NCBI GenBank assembly: GCA_009268125.1
Contig: WBOU01000006.1
Coordinates: 319,807-383,806 of the forward strand
Direction of reading: 5' to 3'
From: Chloroflexia bacterium SDU3-3
GTDB lineage: Bacteria; Chloroflexota; Chloroflexia; Chloroflexales; Roseiflexaceae
DNA: 64,000 nt
The notes under the pieces are model-generated. The model made no database searches. It had not been told where the DNA came from and saw only the letters and a program-made list of their open reading frames with translations. Positions 34,415 through 42,426 of this stretch are shown in pieces. The stretch's first letter is position 1. Each line of letters begins with the position of its first letter. The position numbers were made by a program, and so were the translations under genes.

Positions 34415-35329
34415 CTACCACTGGTCGTCGGCGGTGGCCTTCGCGCCATTGGCCTGCTCTAGGTTGTCGCCCACGATCCCCATCACCGAGGGGTTGCCGC
34501 CGATCGCCTGGCTCAGCCGCAGCATCTCGGCGTCGGTGATCACGCCCAGGCCCCGCCGCTCGCGCAGGTACACCCGCACATCGTCATCCGACAGCGCATC
34601 CAGCGAGATACGGCCCAGCACATCATTCCACTCGACCCCGAAGCTGGGCGCGCGCCGCCCGGCCAGCACCGCGATCACGTTGGGCAGGCGGCCATCGCGC
34701 ATGCGGGCCAGCAGCTCGCCCACCACCCAGCGGTTTACCGGGCTGGCTGCCCAGCCATCGTCGTCGCTGCTCAGCCGGTCGTAGCTGTCGAACAGGAAGA
34801 CGGCGCGCTGCTGCTGGCTCAGGTCGGCCAGGCATTCAAAAAACACGCTGGTGATACGATCTTCGATGGCGCGGCGGATGAGCGGGTCGCTGGTCTGGAT
34901 GTTGAAGGTGTTGCCGGTGATCGTGGTGTTGCCCTGGCTGATCGTCACATCGCCGCCCACGGTCGCGCTGCTCAGGTTGATCGGGGCGGGCGCAGGCGCG
35001 CCGACTACATCCACCTGCACGTGGGGCGTGGCAGCATCCACCAGCGCCTGCGCCAGCCGTGCGAAGCCGCCAGCGCCCAGCAGGTCGCGGCCCTTGGTCA
35101 TCAGGGTGAGGGCGTCGTAGGCATTGCCATCGGCAAAGTCGAACAGCGCCAGCGGCAGGCTGCGCGCCTGCGCCAGCTGCTCGAAGGTGTGGATGAGCCA
35201 GCTCTTGCCCATCCCAGGCCCGGCAGTGAGAACCATGATTCGGCGCGGGGAGGTGCCATCCATCATCTTCTGGAAGGCGTCGATCTGGCGGGTTCTATCG
35301 ACAAAAAGCTCGCGCAGCGTTCGTGTCAT
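34415..35329 (-). CDS. STAND/AAA-type NTPase, stand-alone
   Basis: 304-aa P-loop ATPase. Walker A is GPGMGKSW (38-45), Walker B AVFLFDSYD (about 176-184), and VIAVLAGRRAPSF is a sensor-like strand. Between them, residues about 118-148 form a Gly/Thr/Asn-rich patterned stretch (GGDVTISQGNTTITGNTFNI) that resembles a beta-solenoid linker. The protein stops just where a STAND winged helix would begin; that part seems to be supplied by the next gene. I chose ATG 35329 (MTRTLRELFVDR), since the longer frame includes sequence without resemblance. Its physical partner is probably the downstream protein. Confidence 0.8.
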   Translation of the reverse strand: MTRTLRELFVDRTRQIDAFQKMMDGTSPRRIMVLTAGPGMGKSWLIHTFEQLAQARSLPLALFDFADGNAYDALTLMTKGRDLLGAGGFARLAQALVDAATPHVQVDVVGAPAPAPINLSSATVGGDVTISQGNTTITGNTFNIQTSDPLIRRAIEDRITSVFFECLADLSQQQRAVFLFDSYDRLSSDDDGWAASPVNRWVVGELLARMRDGRLPNVIAVLAGRRAPSFGVEWNDVLGRISLDALSDDDVRVYLRERRGLGVITDAEMLRLSQAIGGNPSVMGIVGDNLEQANGAKATADDQW

Positions 35330-35399
35330 GCATTTTGAGGGCTGGGCGGCGGATACAGCCCAATGATACCACCGAACGGCGCGAGAAAACAGGGTGCAA

Positions 35400-35515
35400 A
35401 AAGGGCCAGGGCTATGCGTTCTCATTCGGCAGAACGGTTTAACCACCAAAACACCAAGCAGCACCAGACTCTATGTACCACGAAGACCCGAAGGCACAAA
35501 GGAAAAAACCGATTT
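35400..35515. repeat. Family A repeat with hairpin leader
   Basis: Leader GCCAGGGCTATGCGTTCTCA, then TTCGGCAGAACGG, then TTTAACCACCAAAACACCAA and a CCACGAAGACCCGAAGGC unit. GTTCT and AGAAC in the leader can pair as a small stem-loop. No gene is present in the rest of this gap. Confidence 0.7.
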
Positions 35516-35623
35516 GCCCCAAGCTGCCAAAACGCAAACAAAGCGCAGACAGAACGCATAGACCCTACAAAAAAGGCAGGTTGCCCTGCCCTTTTTGCCA
35601 CCATCTACGTTAGGGTGTAAAGC

Positions 35624-37024
35624 CTAGGCCGCAAACAGGTCGAAGTAGTCCTCCAGGCGGGGCTGCCAGCCCTGGGCGCGGAACACGCCCTCGTGCGTGT
35701 CCAGCTCGTAGGTGCCACGGTGCTCACCCCTGGCGATGGTGTGCAGCGCGGCCACCAGCGCATCCACATCCTCCAGCGTGTTGGCCAGGCCCACGCTGGC
35801 GCGCACCAGGCCCACCGGCTTGGATGTCGGCTCGCAGGAGAGCTCGTCGTCCGAGAGGTTCAGCAGGCGGCGCAGGTAGGGCTGGGCGCAGAACGCGCCG
35901 CTGCGCACCGCGATGCCGTACTCGCTGCTCAGCACCGCGCCGATCAGGCGGTGGTCCACACCCTCGATCTGGAAGGGCACCACGCCCAGGCGGCTGGCCG
36001 CGTTGGCCGGGTCGGTATCGCCGAAGATCTTTATGCCGGGCACCTCGGGCAGCCGCTCCAGCAGCGCGGCGGTCAGCGCCGCCTCGTGTGCGGCTACATT
36101 GTCCATGCCGATCCGCTCCAGCGCCTGCACGGCGGCGGCCAGCGCCACCGCGCCCACCACGTTGGGCGTACCCGCCTCGTCGCGGGCGGGCGCATCGGCC
36201 CAGATGATGTCGCTGGGCGTCACCACCTTGATCGTGCCGCCGCCCACGGTCTCGGGCGTGCCGTTGGCGAAGGTGTCGCGCCGCCCGATCAGCACGCCGG
36301 TGCCAAACGGGGCGTAGAGCTTGTGGGCCGAGAGCGACACATAGTCCAGGTGGGCCGGGTCATCCAGGTCGCCGATGTCGATCGCGCGGTGGGGCGCGAG
36401 CTGCGCGCAGTCCACCGCGATCCTGGCCCCCGCCGCGTGGGCCTGCTCGGCGATGCGGTGGATGTTGGGCAGCGTGCCGGTGACATTGCTGCCGCCGCTG
36501 ATCGCCACCAGCTTCACGCGGCGCTCGTGCTGCTTCAGCAGGTAGGCCAGGTGATCCTCATCCAGCTGGCCGCGCTCATCCACGCGGATGTAGGCCACGC
36601 GGGCCACCTGCCGCCACGGCAGATCGTCGGCGTGGTGCTCCAGCTCGCTGGTGATCACCACCTCGCCGGGGCGGAAGGCCAGCCGCCGCGCCAGCTTGTT
36701 GATTGCCCAGGTGGTGTTGGCCCCGAAGATCACCACGTGCTGGTCGGGGCGCGCGCTCACGAAGCCGCCCACGATCGTGCGGGCGTTCTCGAAGGCGGCG
36801 GTGGAGATCTGCGAGGAGAAGCCGGTGCCACGGTGCACGCTGCTGTACCAGCTGAGGAATTTGTTGACCGTCTCGTGGACCGAGCGCAGCGCGGGGGTGC
36901 TGGCGGCGTGGTCGAAGTTGATCGGGCGCGTACAGCTGCCATCCAGCAGCGGCACCTGGTTGTCGTGCCCGGTCACCTGGGCGCTCAGATCGAACGATGC
37001 GGCGGATGTGGCGTGTGAACTCAT
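35624..37024 (-). CDS. SufS-like class V aminotransferase / cysteine desulfurase
   Basis: 466-aa PLP enzyme. The lysine that binds PLP is K235 in SLSAHKLYAPFGTG; His130 (ELEHHAD), Asp205 and Gln208 are the other cofactor contacts. A Cys in RSGAFCAQPYLRR matches the group II desulfurase active-site loop. It would remove sulfur from cysteine, or act on a related substrate. The ATG has a GAAGGGAGCC ribosome site. Upstream is a SAM-I riboswitch with a terminator, so expression should fall when S-adenosylmethionine is abundant. No suf genes are adjacent. Confidence 0.88.
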   Translation of the reverse strand: MSSHATSAASFDLSAQVTGHDNQVPLLDGSCTRPINFDHAASTPALRSVHETVNKFLSWYSSVHRGTGFSSQISTAAFENARTIVGGFVSARPDQHVVIFGANTTWAINKLARRLAFRPGEVVITSELEHHADDLPWRQVARVAYIRVDERGQLDEDHLAYLLKQHERRVKLVAISGGSNVTGTLPNIHRIAEQAHAAGARIAVDCAQLAPHRAIDIGDLDDPAHLDYVSLSAHKLYAPFGTGVLIGRRDTFANGTPETVGGGTIKVVTPSDIIWADAPARDEAGTPNVVGAVALAAAVQALERIGMDNVAAHEAALTAALLERLPEVPGIKIFGDTDPANAASRLGVVPFQIEGVDHRLIGAVLSSEYGIAVRSGAFCAQPYLRRLLNLSDDELSCEPTSKPVGLVRASVGLANTLEDVDALVAALHTIARGEHRGTYELDTHEGVFRAQGWQPRLEDYFDLFAA

Positions 37025-37115
37025 AGCGGTCGGCTCCCTTCAGCAGCTGGCGCGATAGCGGTAGGCGCTTGATCCAGCGAGGGAGGGCCGCAGATGGGGA
37101 TGTGGCAGGCCGCCG

Positions 37116-37152
37116 CAGAAAACACACAGCCCCTTCCATAGTGGGAAGGGGC
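37116..37152 (-). terminator. Attenuator hairpin of the SAM riboswitch
   Basis: Inverted repeat GCCCCTTCC / GGAAGGGGC (37129-37152) with a six-base loop. On the minus strand it is followed by TGTGTGTTTTCTG. It stands between the SAM aptamer and the aminotransferase start, the usual place of the S-box terminator. Confidence 0.75.
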
Positions 37153-37169
37153 CAGTATCCAGGACTCGC

Positions 37170-37300
37170 CGCTCATCTTCCAGTCGTCGCTGCCGGATTT
37201 GGCACCATTCCCGCCGCGCTAGGGCACATGTGGTGCGCCGCGCTGGTAGGTGGTTGCCGAGGCTTCATAGGGCCGGTCCCTCCGCCTCTCTGGATAAGCG
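37170..37300 (-). promoter_or_regulatory. SAM-I (S-box) riboswitch
   Basis: On the minus strand the conserved core blocks come in the right order: CTTATCCAGAGAGGCGGAGG, GACCGGCCCTATGAAGCC, CGGCAACC, a variable GC-rich hairpin, GGTGCCAAATCCGGCAG, and the closing strand GAAGATGAG. This is the textbook SAM-I aptamer including the kink-turn and the pseudoknot strands. High SAM should stabilise the aptamer and let the downstream hairpin terminate. Confidence 0.95.
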
Positions 37301-37375
37301 TCTATAAAGTTGTTAACTAAAACTATCATAGTATACTTGCAAAACTTTGTCAAATTGCCATTTTGAGCACAAGCG

Positions 37376-37580
37376 ACCGTTTTATCACCAAAGCACCAAA
37401 CTACCAAGGAAGCACAAATAATGGGGGTATGACGATGCAATCTACGCCGCATCCATCGCGCCCATGCGCACCCGCTGTCGGCGGCAAAGCATATAATTCG
37501 TTCCCGTGGTCCCTTGGGGTCTTGGAGTCTTGGTGGTAAAATCGCGCTGCCGAACGAGCACCCATAGGCCCGAGAAAAGC
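37376..37580. repeat. Inverted pair of family A repeats
   Basis: A direct unit at about 37381-37411 (TTTATCACCAAAGCACC) faces an inverted unit at about 37505-37545 (GTCTTGGAGTCTTGGTGG), the latter with its hairpin leader (GGGCCTATGGGTGCTCGTTC on the minus strand). The 90 bp between them contain no gene. Confidence 0.7.
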
Positions 37581-37653
37581 CGCCGCACCTAGTTGCCGCC
37601 ACCCCTGCTTCGCAGTACAATAGAGAGTCAAAATACAGCGAACAGGATACTCT

Positions 37654-38280
37654 GTGATCACATACGAAGAACTTGCCGCCGGTCTCGAAGATGCGTGGGC
37701 GTTCGTGGGCCTGCACGAGCATACCATCAACGAGACGATCAACCCCGAGGTGCTTGAGCGCACCTACCGCGCCGAGCTCTTCCCCGAGCACCCGGAGCCG
37801 CTGGGCGAGGGCGTGACGGTGCCCTGGGTCGAGGTCAGCTTCACATGGAGCCCGGCACAGCAATTGCATGCCGAGGGTGTGCAGATATCGCCAGGTGTCA
37901 CCGAGCTAACCTGGACCTACACCATCGATGTGCGGCAGCAGGCCGAGCGCAACGACACCGATCTCTCGCGGGCCTTCCACGCCGCCGTGCGCGCCGCCAT
38001 CCGCAAGATCGCCCCCGAGCTCTTCACCGCCGCCGAGTACATCGCGGTGGAGGTGAGGCGCGGCTACCGGCTGAGCAACGACCGCCCGGTGCAGGCCTAC
38101 GTGCAGCTGATCGGCACCAACGTGACCGATCTGAGCGACCTCTGGAGCAACCGCCAGCCCGAGACCATCCGCGAGGCGCTGCGCGACGAGCTGACGATCG
38201 TCGCCGCCCTGCTCCACTCGCTCGCCGAGACGTTCGCGCCATCGGGCATCGCCGGGTACCGCTCGGTCGACACGGCGTGA
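37654..38280 (+). CDS. Hypothetical protein
   Basis: 208-aa soluble protein with no motif I recognise. It has a beta-rich middle (WVEVSFTWSPAQQLHAEG, VTELTWTYTIDV) followed by helices (AFHAAVRAAIRKIAPELF, then ALRDELTIVAALLHSLAETF). The GTG start sits behind AACAGGATACTCT. It is 58 bp before the dksA-like gene on the same strand and could be the first gene of that operon. Function unknown. Confidence 0.7.
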   Translation: MITYEELAAGLEDAWAFVGLHEHTINETINPEVLERTYRAELFPEHPEPLGEGVTVPWVEVSFTWSPAQQLHAEGVQISPGVTELTWTYTIDVRQQAERNDTDLSRAFHAAVRAAIRKIAPELFTAAEYIAVEVRRGYRLSNDRPVQAYVQLIGTNVTDLSDLWSNRQPETIREALRDELTIVAALLHSLAETFAPSGIAGYRSVDTA

Positions 38281-38338
38281 TGCGCACGCACCCGCCGCCG
38301 CGCAGCCCGCGCGGCACCAGAGATGATGGAGCGAACCT

Positions 38339-38701
38339 ATGGACACGCAGCAGCTTGAGCACTTCCGCCAGCGCCTCCAGAGCGAGCGCGACCAGCTGAC
38401 CGCCCGCCAGGATGGGCTAGTCACCGCCAGCGACGATCAGCAGGATGGCTACGGGGTCTCGAACCACCCCGCCGAGAGCGCCTCGGACGCCTTTTTGCGC
38501 GAGCGCGACATGGCGCTCGACAGCAACGAGCGCGACCTGATCGCCGAGATCGACGCGGCGCTGGGGCGGATCGCGCGCGGCACCTACGGCGTGTGCGAGC
38601 GCACCGGCGCGCAGATCCCGCTTGAGCGGCTTGAGGCGCTGCCCTACGCCCGCTATACAATTGAAGGCCAACAGCTTGTGGAGCAGGAGAAAAATACGTG
38701 A
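38339..38701 (+). CDS. DksA/TraR-like protein with degenerate zinc finger
   Basis: 120-aa protein with an N-terminal coiled-coil (LEHFRQRLQSERDQLTARQD), an acidic linker and the DksA/TraR C-terminal pattern GTYGVCERTGAQIPLERLEALPY in two parts. Canonical family members have four Cys for zinc; here only the first remains (the others are Thr, and Tyr/Ile positions near the end), so the finger probably folds without metal. Such proteins can bind RNA polymerase's secondary channel. It overlaps the lspA start by four bases (GTGA). Confidence 0.8.
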   Translation: MDTQQLEHFRQRLQSERDQLTARQDGLVTASDDQQDGYGVSNHPAESASDAFLRERDMALDSNERDLIAEIDAALGRIARGTYGVCERTGAQIPLERLEALPYARYTIEGQQLVEQEKNT

Positions 38702-39225
38702 CGCGTGGTCTCCCACGGATCTGGCTGGTTCCGGCGCTGATCGCCATCGTGGTGGTCATCCTCGACCAGCTGACAAAAGTTTGGATCTTGCAGCTTCTGG
38801 GCGATGTCCCAGGCACCAGCGTGCCGCTGCTTGGCGACTGGCTGAAGTTCACCTATGTGCGGAACACCGGGGTCGCGTTTGGCATGTTCCAGAACATCCC
38901 GCAGTTCTTCACCTTCACCTCGATTCTGATCAGCATCGGCGCGCTGTACTTCTACCGCTACCACCTGCCGCACCACAACCCGCTCATCCAGATCTGCCTG
39001 GGCGCGATCATCGGCGGCGCGGTGGGCAACATCATCGACCGCGTGCGGCAGGGCTACGTGGTCGACTTCGTGCACGTGACATGGTTTCCGGGCATCTTCA
39101 ACTTCGCCGACGCATGCATCAGCTGCGGCGTGGTGGCCATGGCGCTCTACCTGACGATCAAGGGCGATGAGCAGCCCGCCGCCCCCGTGGCCGACGAGGC
39201 CGCGCTGGGCGAGCAGGGCTCGTAG
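38698..39225 (+). CDS. lspA: Lipoprotein signal peptidase II
   Basis: 175-aa membrane aspartic protease that removes signal peptides from prolipoproteins. The four-helix layout and the boxes DQLTKVWI, RNTGVAFGMF, GGAVGNIIDRV, VVDF and FNFADACIS are all present, with the conserved Asp residues at 114, 123 and 138. It starts at GTG overlapping the upstream stop, so translation is coupled. The last 20 residues form an Ala/Glu-rich tail. Its neighbour rluD follows, the usual lspA-rluD pair. It would process the lipoprotein encoded at 34-1398. Confidence 0.95.
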   Translation: MTRGLPRIWLVPALIAIVVVILDQLTKVWILQLLGDVPGTSVPLLGDWLKFTYVRNTGVAFGMFQNIPQFFTFTSILISIGALYFYRYHLPHHNPLIQICLGAIIGGAVGNIIDRVRQGYVVDFVHVTWFPGIFNFADACISCGVVAMALYLTIKGDEQPAAPVADEAALGEQGS

Positions 39226-39234
39226 GGGCGCGCG

Positions 39235-40161
39235 GTGGAAGAAGAAGATATCCTGCTCACCGCCCAGCCCGAGCACCGCGACCAGCGGCTCGACCGCTAT
39301 GTCTCCGACCAGATCGAGGATCTGTCGCGCAGCATGGCCCGCCGCCTGATCGACGAGGCCCAGATCCTGGTCAACGGCCAGCCCGCCAAGCCCAGCGCGG
39401 CCATCCAGCCCGGCGACGTGGTGGCGGTGCGCCGCCCACCGCCCGCGCCGGTGGCGATCGAGGCCGAGGACATCCCCCTGCAGGTCGTCTACGAGGATGA
39501 CGACCTGGTGGTGATCGACAAGCCAGCGGGCATGGTGGTGCACCCCGCCCCCGGCCACAGCCACGGCACCCTGGTGAACGCGCTGCTGGCGCGCTACCCC
39601 GGCATCAGCGTGGGCGGCGAGCTGCGCCCCGGCATCGTGCACCGGCTCGACCGCGACACATCCGGCCTGCTGGTGATCGCCCGCAACGACGCCGCGCTGC
39701 ACGCCATCCAGCAGCAGCAGCAGGCCCGCACCATGGACAAGCGCTACCTGCTGGTGGCCGATGGCCGCTTTAAGCAGCAGACGGGCGTGGTGGATGCGCC
39801 GATCGCGCGCCACCCCAGCGACAGGCTGCGCATGGCGATCGTGGCAGGCGGGCGCGAGGCCCGCACCCACTGGCGCGTGATCGAGGAGCTGGGCGAGTAC
39901 ACCCTGGTGGAGGCCAAGCTGGAGACCGGGCGCACCCACCAGATCCGCGTGCACTTCGCCCACATACACCGCCCCGTGCTGGGCGACGCGCTGTATGGCC
40001 CCAAGCGCCCCCGAGCGCTGTTCGGCCTGCAGCGCCAGTTCCTGCACGCCTACCAGCTGGCCTTCGACCACCCGCGCACGGGCCAGCCGGTGCGCTGCGA
40101 GTCGCCGCTGCCGCCCGACCTAGCGGCCTCGCTGGAGAAGCTGCGGGCCAGGGCGCGCTAG
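39235..40161 (+). CDS. rluD: RluD-type pseudouridine synthase
   Basis: 308-aa RNA-modifying enzyme, expected to make pseudouridines in 23S rRNA. Residues about 17-75 are an S4 RNA-binding domain (RLDRYVSDQIEDLSRSMARR), then the catalytic domain with GIVHRLDRDTSGLLVIAR, whose catalytic Asp is residue 139, and the later TGRTHQIRVHF motif. The start is GTG, 10 bp after lspA. A strong terminator follows. Confidence 0.93.
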   Translation: MEEEDILLTAQPEHRDQRLDRYVSDQIEDLSRSMARRLIDEAQILVNGQPAKPSAAIQPGDVVAVRRPPPAPVAIEAEDIPLQVVYEDDDLVVIDKPAGMVVHPAPGHSHGTLVNALLARYPGISVGGELRPGIVHRLDRDTSGLLVIARNDAALHAIQQQQQARTMDKRYLLVADGRFKQQTGVVDAPIARHPSDRLRMAIVAGGREARTHWRVIEELGEYTLVEAKLETGRTHQIRVHFAHIHRPVLGDALYGPKRPRALFGLQRQFLHAYQLAFDHPRTGQPVRCESPLPPDLAASLEKLRARAR

Positions 40162-40186
40162 CATCGCACCACAGGCACCACGCCAT

Positions 40187-40227
40187 GCTCCTGCGGAGGC
40201 TTTCTCTTCCGCAGGAGCTATCTTTTT
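40187..40227 (+). terminator. Rho-independent terminator after rluD
   Basis: Stem GCTCCTGCGGA / TCCGCAGGAGC, loop of 10 nt, followed by TATCTTTTT. It lies 25 bp past the rluD stop. Confidence 0.9.
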
Positions 40228-41384
<1,157 letters not shown>

Positions 41385-41428
41385 CACATCCGACGAGGCC
41401 GATTCCACGTAGGAATCGCAGCGCTCTC

Positions 41429-41462
41429 CAGAAGGACCGGAGCATACGCTCTGGTCCTTCTG
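41429..41462 (+). terminator. Probable terminator after mdh
   Basis: Inverted repeat CAGAAGGACCGGAGC / GCTCTGGTCCTTCTG with a 4-nt loop and one mismatch, 45 bp beyond the mdh stop. It lacks a T-run. Confidence 0.6.
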
Positions 41463-41489
41463 CGCATATTGAGGCCATGGGGCGCGCCG

Positions 41490-41705
41490 CCGCCGATACC
41501 CAGGGCCTACGCGTTCTTACGTAACCGAAAATTTTCACCACGAAGACGCGAAGGCGCAAAGGTTTTATCTCTTTTCTCGTCGAATCTTCATGCTTCATGG
41601 GTATTCGTTCACTTTTCTTCCTTGGTGTCTTGGAGTCTTGGTGGTAAAAGAATCGTTCTCTGCTGAGAGCGCATAGGCCCAGCGCCGATACCATAGCCCT
41701 ACACC
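41490..41705. repeat. Inverted pair of family A repeats with hairpin leaders
   Basis: Left arm (direct): CAGGGCCTACGCGTTCTTAC, then TTTTCACCACGAAGACGCG. Right arm (inverted): CTTGGTGTCTTGGAGTCTTG, then GGTGGTAAAAGAAT and GAGAGCGCATAGGCCCAG. About 60 bp lie between. The whole looks like one mobile or palindromic unit with matching ends. No gene is present. Confidence 0.7.
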
Positions 41706-41769
41706 AACATCGCTATTTTGTGGTATCCTTCTTGCGCAATGCCAGCGCAAACGTCGGCAACGGCGCAGA

Positions 41770-42381
41770 ATGTGCATAGGTATGCTAAATAGCGAGAAGG
41801 ATGATCGACAACCGAACGATGCGTTGCTGCTGATGCAAGTTGCCCAGGGCGATATCGACGCCCTTGAGCAGCTTTTTGCGCGTTATCGTCGGCCGATCTA
41901 CACCCTCGCGCAGAGCATCACGCGCAGCAACGAGACCGCCGAAGAGATTTTGCAGGACACCTTCTACCGGCTGTACACCAACGCCACCAAGCTCGATGGC
42001 TCGCAGCCGCTGCTGCCCTGGCTGTATCGCGTGGCGGCCAATCTCTCGTACAACAGCGCGCGCCGGGGCTGGAACCTCATGGAGCCGATCACGCTGCTCA
42101 CCGAGCGGCTCTTCGCCCCCCACGGGCGCTCGCCAGAGCACCTGGCCGAGCAGCACGAGATCCAAGACATCGTGCACGCGACCCTGGAGGAGCTGCCCAT
42201 GAACCACCGCGCGGTGCTGGCGCTCTTCTACCTGCACGAGTACTCGATCCAAGAGGTCGCAGAGATCCTTGAGCTGCCCGAAGGGACGATCAAATCGCGG
42301 CTCTTCCACGCCCGCAAGCTGCTCAAGCAGCGGCTGGTGCGGCGCTTCGGCGGGGCCAGCGCGCTGCTCGACCAGATCTAG
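41770..42381 (+). CDS. ECF-type RNA polymerase sigma factor
   Basis: 203-aa sigma-70 family factor. Region 2 covers residues about 28-95 (LEQLFARYRRPIYTLAQSIT, then EEILQDTFYRLY) and region 4 covers about 135-190 (LEELPMNHRAVLALFYLHEY, then VAEILELPEGTIKSRLFHAR). The start is uncertain: ATG 41770 or ATG 41782 (MLNSEK). No anti-sigma gene is adjacent; instead a sensor kinase gene follows 45 bp later, which is an unusual pairing. The signal is unknown. Confidence 0.9.
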   Translation: MCIGMLNSEKDDRQPNDALLLMQVAQGDIDALEQLFARYRRPIYTLAQSITRSNETAEEILQDTFYRLYTNATKLDGSQPLLPWLYRVAANLSYNSARRGWNLMEPITLLTERLFAPHGRSPEHLAEQHEIQDIVHATLEELPMNHRAVLALFYLHEYSIQEVAEILELPEGTIKSRLFHARKLLKQRLVRRFGGASALLDQI

Positions 42382-42426
42382 CGACCGTATCCCCTGATCT
42401 TCACTGTTTCTTGCTGGAGGGATGCA

